A stretch of DNA of 38,419 nt from an uncultured Sphingomonas sp. (GTDB lineage: Bacteria > Pseudomonadota > Alphaproteobacteria > Sphingomonadales > Sphingomonadaceae). The notes under the pieces are model-generated. The model worked only from the letters and a program-made list of their open reading frames with translations. It was not told the origin of the DNA and did not search any database. Made by a program: the position numbers and the translations under genes. The stretch lies in NCBI GenBank assembly GCA_913776045.1, contig CAJYOI010000010.1, forward strand, positions 1 to 38,419. The letters are read 5' to 3'. Positions 19,962 to 28,869 of this stretch are shown piece after piece (positions within the stretch are counted from its first letter, which is position 1; every line of letters begins with the position of its first letter).

Positions 19962-21086
19962 ATGATCGAAACCACCCATGTCGGCAGCCTGCCGCGCGGC
20001 GACGCGCTGACGCCGCTGCTGCTCGCGCGCGATCATGGCGAGCCCTATGACGCCGCCGACTTCGACCGGGTCGTCCAGACCGCGGTCGACGAAGGCGTCG
20101 CCGCCCAGGTCGCGGCCGGTGTCTCGATCGTCAGTGACGGCGAACTCGGCAAGGTCGGCTATTCGACGTACATGATCGAGCGGCTGGAGGGGTTCGGCGG
20201 CCATATCGACCGCCGCCCGGCCGCCGACCTCGCCGAACATCCCGCGCTCGCGAAAAAGCTGTCGGCGATCATGGGGGCGCAGGAGTTCACGCGCGCATCG
20301 TGCATCGGCCCCGTCCGACTGAAGACGCTCGACCCGCTGCACGACGACATCCGCCGCTTCCGCACTGCGCTCGATCGCCACGGTGCGGGCGTGCGCGCGT
20401 TCATGAATGCCGCCTCGCCGGGTCTCATCACCGCCTTTCAGGTCAATCGCCATTATCCGAGCCACGAGGCCTATCTGGCCGATCTGGTCGATGCGATGCG
20501 CCCCGAATATGAAGCGATCGTCGCCGCCGGGTTCGACCTGCAACTCGACTGTCCCGACCTCGCGATGTCGCGCCACACCGGCTATCAGGACCAGAGCGAG
20601 GCGGAATTCGTCCGCACCGCCGCCGCGAACGTCGAGGCGCTGAACGCCGCCACCGCCGGCATTCCGGCCGATCGGATGCGGATGCATATCTGCTGGGGCA
20701 ATTACGAAGGTCCGCACGATCACGACATTCCGCTCGACCGCGTGATCGACATCGTCGTCGCGGCGCGACCCGCCACGATCCTGTTCGAAGCCGCCAACCC
20801 GCGGCACGAGCATGAATGGACCGTCTGGCGCGACGCCGGCCTGCCCGACGACAAGGTGCTTGCGCCCGGCCTGATCGACACCTGTTCCAACTATGTCGAG
20901 CATCCCGAACTGATCGCCCAGCGGATCGAACGCTTCGCAGCGATCGTCGGCAAGGACCGCGTGATCGCCAGCACCGATTGCGGGTTCGGCACCTTCGCCG
21001 GCTATGGCAAGATCGATCCGGGCGTGACGTGGAAGAAGCTGCGCGCGTTGCGCGACGGCGCCGACCTGGCGGATGCGCGGCTGTGA
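19962..21086 (+). CDS. MetE-core (cobalamin-independent methionine synthase C-terminal domain) methyltransferase-like protein, second copy
   Basis: 374 residues forming only the zinc barrel of MetE. The MetE signature ETTHVGSLPR is at the N-terminus. The zinc ligands appear as His242 and Cys244 (MHICWGN), Glu276 (LFEAANP) and Cys340 (STDCGFGTF). The ATG follows GGGGAG. It lies 63 bases after the O-demethylase, separated by a hairpin, and overlaps the next gene by GTGA. It is only distantly similar to the copy at 1894. Related proteins include archaeal-type core MetE and epoxyalkane:coenzyme M transferase. A thiol methyl transfer fed by the O-demethylase is plausible but unproven. Confidence 0.86.
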   Translation: MIETTHVGSLPRGDALTPLLLARDHGEPYDAADFDRVVQTAVDEGVAAQVAAGVSIVSDGELGKVGYSTYMIERLEGFGGHIDRRPAADLAEHPALAKKLSAIMGAQEFTRASCIGPVRLKTLDPLHDDIRRFRTALDRHGAGVRAFMNAASPGLITAFQVNRHYPSHEAYLADLVDAMRPEYEAIVAAGFDLQLDCPDLAMSRHTGYQDQSEAEFVRTAAANVEALNAATAGIPADRMRMHICWGNYEGPHDHDIPLDRVIDIVVAARPATILFEAANPRHEHEWTVWRDAGLPDDKVLAPGLIDTCSNYVEHPELIAQRIERFAAIVGKDRVIASTDCGFGTFAGYGKIDPGVTWKKLRALRDGADLADARL

Positions 21087-21472
21087 CCGAGGCTGAACGC
21101 GCGGCGATCGAGCAGGCGTGTGCCAGGCTGATCGCGCGCTACGCCAATCTGAACGACGCGGGCGACTGGGCGGGCGTCGCCGCGCTTTATGCGGTCGACG
21201 GGCGCATGGCGCGACCGACCGCACCGGACGACTGGATCGTCGGCCGGGACGCGATCCTCGCCGCCTTCCGTGCCCGCCCCGCCCGGACGACCCGGCATCT
21301 GTGCAGCAACATCGTCGTCGACGTGCTGTCGTTTGAAACCGCCACCGCCGAGTCGGCGATGGCGCTGTTCACACCCGATGCACCGCCGAAGCTCGGCGGG
21401 TTTCACGATCGTTTTGTTCGCGAAGACGGCGTGTGGCGCTTCGCCGAACGCCACGGATTTCTAAGCTTTTAA
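21083..21472 (+). CDS. NTF2-like / SnoaL-type small protein
   Basis: 129 residues predicted as the alpha+beta cone fold: an N-terminal helix pair (IEQACARLIARYANLNDAGDW), then AALYAVDGRM, a loop APDDWIVGRDAI and beta strands ending RFVREDGVWRFAERHG. Proteins of this shape act as small dehydratases, isomerases or ligand-binding partners. The GTG start at 21083 overlaps the MetE-core stop, so the pair is co-translated. It may work on the same substrate as the MetE-core protein; nothing in the sequence fixes a reaction. Confidence 0.78.
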   Translation: MTEAERAAIEQACARLIARYANLNDAGDWAGVAALYAVDGRMARPTAPDDWIVGRDAILAAFRARPARTTRHLCSNIVVDVLSFETATAESAMALFTPDAPPKLGGFHDRFVREDGVWRFAERHGFLSF

Positions 21473-21523
21473 GACGTCCACCACCGCCCGGTTCGATGGC
21501 GGAGAAGGTCGCTCAGACACCGA

Positions 21524-21552
21524 TTGCGAACGACGCCATTCCTCGATACGAT
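21524..21552 (+). promoter_or_regulatory. Sigma70-type promoter candidate for the first TonB receptor
   Basis: TTGCGA at 21524 and TACGAT at 21547 are separated by 17 bases, each matching four of six consensus positions. They lie 46 bases before the receptor ATG in a 125-base gap. Confidence 0.4.
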
Positions 21553-21566
21553 CCAGGATAAGAATG

Positions 21567-21582
21567 TTTCATATATAAGAAA
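21567..21582 (+). promoter_or_regulatory. Palindromic TTTC-N8-GAAA site with T-N11-A spacing
   Basis: TTTCATATATAAGAAA lies just downstream of the promoter candidate and directly before the GGGAGAG ribosome site. Its ends are inverted repeats and its spacing fits a LysR-type site. The NodD-type regulator gene at 24127 is the nearest candidate binder. Confidence 0.4.
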
Positions 21583-21597
21583 TCAGGGAGAGATCGG

Positions 21598-24030
21598 ATG
21601 GGTTGGACCACGTTGGCGGTGACGCTGCTCGGTACGGTCGCGCCACCGCAGCAGACGGCCACCCCATCCGCCGGCGCTGACCAGGCGCCGCCCACCCGAA
21701 CCGCCGATACCGAAACCCAGCCCGGCGACATCGTCGTCACCGCGCAGAAGCGTGAACAGTCGTTGCAGGACGTGAGCGCCGCGGTCAGTGCGATCGGCGC
21801 CGATCGGCTGCAGACCGCGCAGGTCGCGACGCTCCAGGATCTGCAGACGATCGTTCCGTCGGTCAACTTCGGCAGCGACTTCAACCAGGCGAAGATCTTC
21901 ATCCGCGGCGTCGGAGCGAACACGTCGACCACAGGCAGTTCGACCGGCGTCGCCTTCCACGTCGACGGCGCCTATGTCGCGCGCGCCGAGGCGCAACTGA
22001 CCAGCCTGTTCGACCTGGAACGGGTCGAAGTCCTGCGCGGGCCGCAGGGCACGCTCTATGGCCGCAACGCGGTCGGCGGGTCGATCAACCTGATCACCGC
22101 AAAGCCGTCGGCGGACGTCGGCGGCTATGCCCGGTTGACCTATGGCGCGTATAACCAGCTGATCGCCGAAACCGCGCTGACCGGCGCGCTGACCGACGGC
22201 ATCCGCGCGCGTATTGCCGCCCGGATCGAGAACCGCGACGGCTATGGCGTCAACCCGGTCACCGGCCGCGACGTCGACGATCTGAAGCGCCGCATGGTCC
22301 GCGGCCAGATCGCCGTCGATCTGAGCCCCAGCGTCGAATATCTGCTGTCCGGAGAATATTTCCGGCAGGACGACAGCTCGGGCGCGATCCATTACCTGCG
22401 CGCGTCCTTCCCCGGCGTAACCCGCCTGCCGCCGCTCGGTGTCGGTGGATATGCGCAACGCCCGCGCGACCTCGCCTCGGAAAGCCAGGTCGGCACCGAT
22501 ACCGAAACCTGGGCCACTACCGGCACGTTGCGCGCCGATCTGTCGAGCACCATCAGTCTCTCCAACATCACCAATTACCGCCGCTTCCGTTCGTCGCTGT
22601 TCCAGGATCTCGACCTGTCCGGCGTCGTCGACAGTCTGGCGAGCAACGGTCAGGCGACCACCAACCAGGAACGCCGCATCGACAGCAAGCAGTTCAGCAA
22701 CGAACTCCAGCTGAACTACACCGGCCGCCTCGGCAGCGTGGTCCTCGGCGGCTATTATTTCCACGAGCGTCAGCGGCCGATCGACAATGTCGGCTTGGCG
22801 CCACGCAACGGCCAGGCGAGCAACATCGCCGTCCTGACCGCGGCCGGGATCAACCTGAACGAAGCGTACGGCCTGTGCGGCTATGGGCCGGGCACGCTGT
22901 CGGGCGTGCAGGTGATCGCGCCCAAGCGGGTCTGCACCCGGTCGAACCTCGGCACGCGCGCGTTCGCCGTGTTCGGTCAGGCGAACATCGATCTGGCAGC
23001 ACTGTCGGGCGGCCTGAACGGTCTGCGCGTCAAGCTCGGCGGGCGGTACAGCGACGAGCGCGTGACGTCGGAGAACCCGTCGATCGTCATTACCCGCAAC
23101 GGCCTTGGCCCGGTGCTGCGCTACACCGCCGACCAGACCCGCCGCGCCCGCACCTTCCGCGATTTCACACCGGAAGCCGGGCTCGAGTGGAAGGCCAACG
23201 CCGATCTGCTACTCTATTACACCTATTCGGAAGGGTTCAAGGCGGGCTCGGGCGAGAATGCGTCGGGCTCGACGACGATCGTCGACCCGGAACGCATCTT
23301 CAATCACGAAGCAGGCATCAAGGCCGAGCTCAGCCGCGCGCTGACCGTCAACGCGTCGGTCTATCACTATCGGCTCGACGGGTTGCAGCTGAACAAGACC
23401 ATTTCTGGCGGACCGAGCGGCTACACCACGATCTTCCAGAACGCCGCCAGCACCAAGGCCGACGGCGTCGAGCTCGAACTCTTCGCCCGCCCGTCGCGCG
23501 ATGTGCGACTGTCCGGTGCCCTGTCCTATGTCGATGCGCGGTTCACCGACTATCTGACGCTCGATCCGCTCAACCCCGCCAACGTCGCCTCCGCCGGATC
23601 GCCGGCATATAACGCCGCGACCAATCCCGATCCGACCGCCTTCGGCGCGCCCGGCGGCGGTACTATCCAGCTCGCCGGCAATGCGGTGCGCAATACCCCG
23701 CGCTGGGCCTGGAACGTGCACGGCGAGCTCGACACGCCCGACGGCGCGCTGCCCGGCAAGCTGACCGTCCTTGCCGACGTGTCGTACAAGAGCCGCATCT
23801 ATTTCAGCGAATTCGAACGCGAGATCGAAAGTTCGAAAGCCTATACCCAGGTCGACATGGCGATCAGCTATGTGACCGCGGATCGGCGACTGAAGGCGGA
23901 CCTGTTCATGAAGAACGTGTTCGACGTCTTCCGCCCGTCGAGCACGTTCGCGCTCGCGACCAGCCGCCTGATCGGCGTCACCTACCTGCCGCCGCGGACC
24001 TACGGCGTGTCGCTTGGCTACAATTTCTGA
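21598..24030 (+). CDS. TonB-dependent outer-membrane receptor
   Basis: 810 residues. A short hydrophobic signal peptide is followed by a Pro/Ala linker, then the TonB box region DIVVTAQKREQSLQDV at about 42-57. The plug carries RVEVLRGPQGTLYGRNAVGGSINL, and the 22-strand barrel ends in an aromatic residue (SLGYNF). The GGGAGAG ribosome site is five bases before the ATG. It lies between the C1 genes and a LysR regulator. In sphingomonads such receptors import aromatic compounds such as lignin dimers as well as siderophores; no iron-related gene is nearby, so aromatic uptake is favoured. Confidence 0.92.
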   Translation: MGWTTLAVTLLGTVAPPQQTATPSAGADQAPPTRTADTETQPGDIVVTAQKREQSLQDVSAAVSAIGADRLQTAQVATLQDLQTIVPSVNFGSDFNQAKIFIRGVGANTSTTGSSTGVAFHVDGAYVARAEAQLTSLFDLERVEVLRGPQGTLYGRNAVGGSINLITAKPSADVGGYARLTYGAYNQLIAETALTGALTDGIRARIAARIENRDGYGVNPVTGRDVDDLKRRMVRGQIAVDLSPSVEYLLSGEYFRQDDSSGAIHYLRASFPGVTRLPPLGVGGYAQRPRDLASESQVGTDTETWATTGTLRADLSSTISLSNITNYRRFRSSLFQDLDLSGVVDSLASNGQATTNQERRIDSKQFSNELQLNYTGRLGSVVLGGYYFHERQRPIDNVGLAPRNGQASNIAVLTAAGINLNEAYGLCGYGPGTLSGVQVIAPKRVCTRSNLGTRAFAVFGQANIDLAALSGGLNGLRVKLGGRYSDERVTSENPSIVITRNGLGPVLRYTADQTRRARTFRDFTPEAGLEWKANADLLLYYTYSEGFKAGSGENASGSTTIVDPERIFNHEAGIKAELSRALTVNASVYHYRLDGLQLNKTISGGPSGYTTIFQNAASTKADGVELELFARPSRDVRLSGALSYVDARFTDYLTLDPLNPANVASAGSPAYNAATNPDPTAFGAPGGGTIQLAGNAVRNTPRWAWNVHGELDTPDGALPGKLTVLADVSYKSRIYFSEFEREIESSKAYTQVDMAISYVTADRRLKADLFMKNVFDVFRPSSTFALATSRLIGVTYLPPRTYGVSLGYNF

Positions 24031-24036
24031 ATCGAC

Positions 24037-24066
24037 CGCGGGCGTCGCAATCCGTCGACGCCCGCG
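24037..24066 (+). terminator. 11-bp stem hairpin after the TonB receptor
   Basis: Arms 24037-24047 and 24056-24066 (CGCGGGCGTCG and its complement) pair perfectly around an 8-base loop, six bases after the receptor stop. No T-run follows, so termination would be weak or Rho-assisted. Confidence 0.55.
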
Positions 24067-24126
24067 AGTCCGAAGGTGACAAGAATGACGCTATCTTATC
24101 GATCGCATTGATGGCAGCGCAGGCGA

Positions 24127-25041
24127 ATGCGGTTTAAAGGCCTCGACCTCAATCTCGTCGTCGCGCTCGATATCCTGTTGCAGGAGCGCAGCGTGTCGCG
24201 ATCGGCGGAGCGGCTGAAGCTCAGCCAGCCGGCGGTCAGCGCCGCGCTTGCCCGGCTACGCGACTATTTCAACGACGAGCTGCTGGTGTCGATGGGCCGA
24301 TCGATGATCCCGACCGCCTATGCCGAATCGCTGTGGCCGATCGCCCGCGACCTGCTGGCGAAGGCGGACCTGCTGATCGACACTTCGTCGAGCTTCGACC
24401 CCGCCACCTCGCGACGCCGCTTCCGGGTCAGCGCATCCGATTTCATCCAGACCGTCCTGGTCGCGCCGGCGCTGCGCGCGATGCAGGACACCGCGCCGGG
24501 GATCAGCCTGGACGTTGGGCCGACCGGATCGAACAGCATCACCCTGTTCGAAAATGGCGAGATCGACTGCATCATCAGCCCCGAACAATATGCCTCGCCC
24601 TCGCACCCGGTCCGGCCGCTGTTCGCCGACAATCATGTCGTGGTCGGCTGGCGCGACAACCCGGCGATGTGCCGGCCGCTCGATCTGGACAGCTTCCTGA
24701 CGCTCGGCCATGTCGCGGTACGGATCGGGTCGGGGCGCGAGCTGACCTTCGCGGAACGCCATATGCTCCCCTACAGCGACCAGCGGCGGATCGAGGTGTC
24801 GAGTTCGACCTTCTCCGGCGTTCCGCTGATGCTGCCGCGGACGCAGCGGATCGCGGTGTTGCAGCAACGGCTGGCGGCGGCGTTCTGCGATCCGTTCGAC
24901 CTGGTAATGCAACCGCTGCCGTTCGAGATGCCGCCGCTGCGCGAAGTCGCGCAATATCATTCCAGCCGCGCGAACGATGCCGGCATCGCCTGGCTGATCG
25001 ACACGTTCCAAACGGTCGCCGCGAACGGCGCGGCCGGTTAG
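24127..25041 (+). CDS. LysR-family regulator, NodD/NahR type
   Basis: 304 residues with one N-terminal HTH (FKGLDLNLVVALDILLQERSVSRSAERLKLSQPAVSAALARLRDYF). The LDLNLL-type start and the following RFRVSASDF segment are characteristic of the NodD/NahR/SyrM group, which sense aromatic inducers. It lies between the first TonB receptor and the leftward meta-cleavage operon. Its stop overlaps the FAA hydrolase stop by four bases in convergent orientation. It is the likely regulator of the operon and/or the receptor (inference). Confidence 0.92.
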   Translation: MRFKGLDLNLVVALDILLQERSVSRSAERLKLSQPAVSAALARLRDYFNDELLVSMGRSMIPTAYAESLWPIARDLLAKADLLIDTSSSFDPATSRRRFRVSASDFIQTVLVAPALRAMQDTAPGISLDVGPTGSNSITLFENGEIDCIISPEQYASPSHPVRPLFADNHVVVGWRDNPAMCRPLDLDSFLTLGHVAVRIGSGRELTFAERHMLPYSDQRRIEVSSSTFSGVPLMLPRTQRIAVLQQRLAAAFCDPFDLVMQPLPFEMPPLREVAQYHSSRANDAGIAWLIDTFQTVAANGAAG

Positions 25042-25982
25042 GCGCGCACCACCCGCTGCTCGATCGCCCCGAACGGTGCGCGGCCATCGGCCAGCCGCGC
25101 CTCCATCCGCACGGTGTCGCCGAAGCGCATGAAGTCGGTGCGCGCCTTGCCTTCGTCGACGATCTCGATCCCGCGCCGCTCGGCGATGCAGGTCGATCCG
25201 ACCTCGCGGAAATTCGCGTTCGACACGGTGCCCGAACCGATGATTGTTCCCGCCGGCAGCGACCGCGTGCGTGCGGCATGAGCGATCAGGTCGTGGAAGC
25301 CGAACGCCATCGCCGCGCCGTTGGGAGCGCCGAACCGCGCCCCGTTCCAGTCGACCAGCAGGTCCAGGCACACCCGCCCGTCGTGCCAGGCATCGCCCAG
25401 TTCGTCCGGCGTCACCGCGATCCCCGCCATGGCGCAGGCGGGCTTGGCCTGGACCCAGCCGAAGCCGGTCTTCATTTCCGGCCCGGCCAGCGCGCGCAGC
25501 GACCAGTCGTTGATCTGGACGACCAGCCGCACATGATCGAGCGCCGCCGCGGCCGGCGTTCCCATCGGTACGGCATCGACGATCACCCCGAATTCGCCTT
25601 CGAAATCGATGCCGAGATCCTCGGACGGCAGCGGTACATCGTCGTGCGGGCCGTAGAAGCGATCGGACAGCCCCTGGTACATCAGCGGCAAGCCGGTGCG
25701 TTCGGGCGAGATGCCGAACACCTGATCCATCAGCGCGCCGTGGCTGTCGAAGGCCGATCCGTCGAGCCATTGCCACGCGCGCGGGAGCGGCGCGGCGAGC
25801 GTGTGCCGATCGAGCGGATCGGGAAAGTCCGCGATTGCCCGGCAGGTAGCGCCGTGCGCGTCCCACTGCTCGAGCAAGTGCTGCATCGTCGCGACCGGCG
25901 CTGGCGCGCAGCGGGTGCCGTCAGGAGAAACGACGACGAGACGTCCATCGGGCGTGCCGTCGCGAAGAGTGGCGAAGCGCAT
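25038..25982 (-). CDS. Fumarylacetoacetate hydrolase-family enzyme
   Basis: 314 residues of the FAH fold. The metal ligands are visible in DFEGEFGVIVD (two Glu) and QINDWSLRAL (Asp), and IIGSGTVSNANF is the usual glycine loop. Family members hydrolyse, hydrate, isomerise or decarboxylate 2-oxo-acids from ring-cleavage pathways; trihydroxytoluene breakdown uses one (DntG). The ATG at 25982 lies five bases after the cyclase stop, with GAGGA upstream. A longer open frame to 26222 is not used. It is the last gene of the five-gene leftward operon and probably performs the last carbon-bond or tautomer step. Confidence 0.9.
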   Translation of the reverse strand: MRFATLRDGTPDGRLVVVSPDGTRCAPAPVATMQHLLEQWDAHGATCRAIADFPDPLDRHTLAAPLPRAWQWLDGSAFDSHGALMDQVFGISPERTGLPLMYQGLSDRFYGPHDDVPLPSEDLGIDFEGEFGVIVDAVPMGTPAAAALDHVRLVVQINDWSLRALAGPEMKTGFGWVQAKPACAMAGIAVTPDELGDAWHDGRVCLDLLVDWNGARFGAPNGAAMAFGFHDLIAHAARTRSLPAGTIIGSGTVSNANFREVGSTCIAERRGIEIVDEGKARTDFMRFGDTVRMEARLADGRAPFGAIEQRVVRA

Positions 25983-25987
25983 CGGCG

Positions 25988-26767
25988 TCAGTCCTCGAAA
26001 ATCGCAACGGCGCGGGTCCAGCCCGCCGACCCGCGCTTCACCTTGGCGGGGAAGCAGGACACAGTGAAGCCCGAGGCGGGCAGCTGGTCGAGATTGGTCA
26101 GCTTTTCCATGTGGCAATAGCCGATGTCGCGCCCGGCCTTGTGCCCTTCCCAGATCAGCGACGTGTCGCCGGTTTCCGCGACCTTCTTCGCCGTGGCGGC
26201 GAAGGGCGCGTCCCAGCTCCACGCGTCGGTGCCGGTTACGCGCACGCCGCGGCTCGTGAGATACATCGTCGCCTCATAGCCCATGCCGCAGCCTTTCCCG
26301 AGAAAGTCGAGACTGCCGACCGCCGCCCCCGCCGCGGTATTGACCAGCACGATGTCGAGGGGCTGCAGGTCGTATCCGATCCGCTCCAGCTCCGCCTCGA
26401 CGTCGGCCGCGGTTGCGACATAGCCGTCGGGCAGGTGGCGGAAGTCGAGCTTCACGCCGGGTCGGAAGCACCAGTCGAGCGGCACCTCGTCGATCGTGAT
26501 CGCAGGTTTCCCACCGTCCATCGTCGGATGATAATGCCACGGCGCGTCGAGGTGGGTGCCGTTGTGCGTCGTCAGCGTCAGCGTTTCGGACGCCGCGAAG
26601 CCAAGACCGCCCGGCATCTGTTCCGCGGTCAGGCCGGGAAAGAAATTCTGTACTTCCGCGACCGTTTCCTCGTGCGTCTGATAGGTGATCGACGGCCGCA
26701 TGAACGGCGGGTCGGTGATGACGTCCGGGTCGAGCGTGATCGACAGGTCGAGGAACCGGCGGGTCAT
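25988..26767 (-). CDS. Cyclase-family metal hydrolase (kynurenine formamidase-like)
   Basis: 259 residues with the signature HNGTHLDAPWH (His68, His72, Asp74, His78), the metal site of the cyclase/KynB/isatin hydrolase family (PF04199). GVRVTGTDAWSWDAPF and a late SCFPAKVKRGSAGW follow. Known members open lactones, isatin or formamides. In this operon it could hydrolyse a lactone or amide formed after ring cleavage. The ATG overlaps the previous stop (ATGA), so it is tightly coupled to the alpha/beta hydrolase. Confidence 0.88.
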   Translation of the reverse strand: MTRRFLDLSITLDPDVITDPPFMRPSITYQTHEETVAEVQNFFPGLTAEQMPGGLGFAASETLTLTTHNGTHLDAPWHYHPTMDGGKPAITIDEVPLDWCFRPGVKLDFRHLPDGYVATAADVEAELERIGYDLQPLDIVLVNTAAGAAVGSLDFLGKGCGMGYEATMYLTSRGVRVTGTDAWSWDAPFAATAKKVAETGDTSLIWEGHKAGRDIGYCHMEKLTNLDQLPASGFTVSCFPAKVKRGSAGWTRAVAIFED

Positions 26768-27921
26768 GCGACGCGCCCGCCCAGCGTGTCGGCGAACCAG
26801 TCGGCGATGTAGTCGCGGCCGAAGCTCATATTATCGGCGCCGACATGCTCGACCCCGCCCTCGCGCGCGGTGAACAGCTTCAGTTCGCGACGGGGCGCAT
26901 TGACCAGCTGGTCGTGCAGGTCATGGGCATAGGCGACGCTGATCTGGCGATCGTGCGCACCGTGGGTGACCAGGAACGGCACGCGGATGCGGTCCATGTG
27001 GCCGTTTAGGTTCATGTCGGTCGATTTGGCGAGGAAATCGTCCATGTCGGCCGCGCCGAACGCCCACATGACGTGCGCCCAATAGTGCGGGACCGGATTC
27101 TCGCCTTCGCGCTTCATGCGCTTGTCCTGCACCTCGCGCCAATTGTGGTTGGCGCCCCATACCGCGCCGCTGGCGAAGCGCGGTTCGTAGGCGACCGCCC
27201 GCGGCGCGAAATGCCCGCCCAATGAAATGCCGGTCATGCCGATCCGCTTCGGATCGACATCGTCGCGCGCCTCGAGCCAGTCGACGGCCTTCGATGCCCA
27301 ATTTTCGCTATGCGGGTCGACCGGCAGCTCCTGCAGACGCAGCGCCTCGCCCGAGCCGGGCTGGTCGACGCAGAGGGTGGAGATGCCGCGCCGTGCAAGC
27401 GCATGCGGCAGCTTCGACCAGTACAGCAGCTCCTTGCAGCTATCGAGGCCGTTGCAATAGACGACGACCGGCTTCGGCCCGTCGCCCGGCGCGCGGGTGT
27501 AGAGCGCAGGCATCGTGCCCTTGGACAGCGGCACTTCGACGCGTTCGCGCGGCAGGCTTCCTAGCATAGTCGAACGGTCGAACGTCTCGCGCGCCTTGGC
27601 ATAGGTCGCCTTGCGCCCGGGATGGCCGTGCCCCTGCATCCGTTCGGCGACCAGCAGATAGAGCGACGCGCGCTCCAGCTTGTCGGAGGCGGAGAAGCCG
27701 CGTCCGCGCGCCTCGTCCTCCTCGGCCAGGCCGATCAGCGTGTCCGCCATCTCGACCCATTTCGCCATGAACTGCGGCGTCCCGGCGTCCGCTCCGCCCG
27801 CCGCCGCATCGCGGATCGGCTGGCACATGTCGACGATCTCGCCGATCTGCGCGCCGCTTTCCAGCGCCATCGCGACCGACAGGTTCCAGATGTAGTTCGG
27901 GAAATATTCGAACAGCGCCAT
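26764..27921 (-). CDS. Alpha/beta hydrolase with long helical N-terminal domain (C-C hydrolase-like)
   Basis: 385 residues. The first about 130 are helical (ALFEYFPNYIWNLSVAMALESGA and KLERASLYLLVAERMQ). Then comes a hydrolase core with GISLGG (Ser233), THGAHDRQ (Asp324) and GVEHVGAD (His359). This size and layout resemble 2,6-dihydroxypseudooxynicotine hydrolase, which cleaves a C-C bond next to a ring, and related DUF1100/FrsA-type proteins (family comparison from memory). The ATG at 27921 lies five bases after the dioxygenase stop. In the operon it would fit cleavage of a meta-cleavage product or acyl side chain. Confidence 0.85.
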   Translation of the reverse strand: MALFEYFPNYIWNLSVAMALESGAQIGEIVDMCQPIRDAAAGGADAGTPQFMAKWVEMADTLIGLAEEDEARGRGFSASDKLERASLYLLVAERMQGHGHPGRKATYAKARETFDRSTMLGSLPRERVEVPLSKGTMPALYTRAPGDGPKPVVVYCNGLDSCKELLYWSKLPHALARRGISTLCVDQPGSGEALRLQELPVDPHSENWASKAVDWLEARDDVDPKRIGMTGISLGGHFAPRAVAYEPRFASGAVWGANHNWREVQDKRMKREGENPVPHYWAHVMWAFGAADMDDFLAKSTDMNLNGHMDRIRVPFLVTHGAHDRQISVAYAHDLHDQLVNAPRRELKLFTAREGGVEHVGADNMSFGRDYIADWFADTLGGRVA

Positions 27922-27926
27922 GGGTC

Positions 27927-28829
27927 TTACACCTCCGCCGGCTGGAACAGCGCGGGATCGGGCTTGGGATGCGGCATGGTCTGCGGCCCGCCGACACCGA
28001 CGCCCCACTGGTCCATCACCTGCGGTCCCGGCACATGGACCTGCGCCTCGTGCGCGTGGAAATCGACGTCCTCCAGCTCGGACGTATATTCGACCGCGAA
28101 GCCATTGGGCGTCGTGAAATAGCTGAATGTATTGTTGCCCGCCGTGTGACGTCCCGGCCCCCACAGGATGTCGGTGCCCTTCTTCCGCAGCCGGCTGATA
28201 CCGCGCATCATGTCGTCGACGGTCAGCACGTCATAGGCGACGTGGTTCAGGCACGGCGGTCCCGGCAGGAAGGCGATGCGGTGATGTGCCTGGTTGCAGC
28301 GCAGGAAGGCCATGAAGTCGCCCAGCCAGTCGCTCAGCTTGAAGCCAAGCACGTCGATGAAGAACTGCACCGCCGCCTTGTGATCGGGCGAGTGCAGGAC
28401 GATGTGGCTGATCTTCTGGGGCACCGCGTCCCAGCGCGCCATCGTCCGCTTGGAGCCTTCGGCAACGTCGCTCGACACTTCGAACGGCAGGCCGTCCGGC
28501 GAGAAGAAACGGAAGCCATAGCCGCCGCCCGGCGACGTCAGGTCGCGTGGGGCGAAGATGATCCGGCAGCCGGCCGCGACCACCCGGTCGTGGATCGCAT
28601 CGACGTCGGCGCGGGCGTCGGCCGCCAACGCGATCACGTCGACCCGCGCGACATCGTCCCGGCGCAGGCGGACGACGTGATTTTCGGCATGCCCCTGCGC
28701 CTTGAAATAGGCCATGCCATCGTCGCTGGCGACGGGTTCGAGGCCCCAGACGTCGGCGTAGAAGGCGCGTTCGGCCTCCATGTCCGGCATGGCATAGCCC
28801 ACGTAGCGGATGTCTGTAACTCGGCTCAT
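27927..28829 (-). CDS. Type I (VOC-fold) extradiol ring-cleavage dioxygenase
   Basis: 300 residues of two VOC modules in the BphC/2,3-dihydroxybiphenyl dioxygenase pattern. Predicted iron ligands are His142 (KISHIVLH), His196 (CLNHVAYD) and Glu247 (GFAVEYTSE). Active-site neighbours are His183 (QAHHRIAF), His228 (GPGRHTAGN) and Tyr237 before TPNGF. It is unrelated to LigAB, so the window holds two separate ring-cleavage systems. The ATG at 28829 follows GAGGA eight bases upstream; the open frame further upstream is antisense. It lies 40 bases after the flavin monooxygenase, which would supply its diphenol. Confidence 0.92.
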   Translation of the reverse strand: MSRVTDIRYVGYAMPDMEAERAFYADVWGLEPVASDDGMAYFKAQGHAENHVVRLRRDDVARVDVIALAADARADVDAIHDRVVAAGCRIIFAPRDLTSPGGGYGFRFFSPDGLPFEVSSDVAEGSKRTMARWDAVPQKISHIVLHSPDHKAAVQFFIDVLGFKLSDWLGDFMAFLRCNQAHHRIAFLPGPPCLNHVAYDVLTVDDMMRGISRLRKKGTDILWGPGRHTAGNNTFSYFTTPNGFAVEYTSELEDVDFHAHEAQVHVPGPQVMDQWGVGVGGPQTMPHPKPDPALFQPAEV

Positions 28830-28869
28830 TGGTCGGTCCTCGGGTATCTTTGGCGCGGTGGCGGTTGGA

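Noticed and set aside
18471-21224. 917-codon open frame on the minus strand
   Set aside because: It lies antisense over the O-demethylase and MetE-core genes, which have clear family motifs. It shows no recognisable domain and follows from high-GC codon use.
24127-25041. Regulator as dedicated activator of the first TonB receptor only
   Set aside because: It lies downstream of the receptor in the same direction and equally close to the leftward operon, so the target cannot be limited to one of them.
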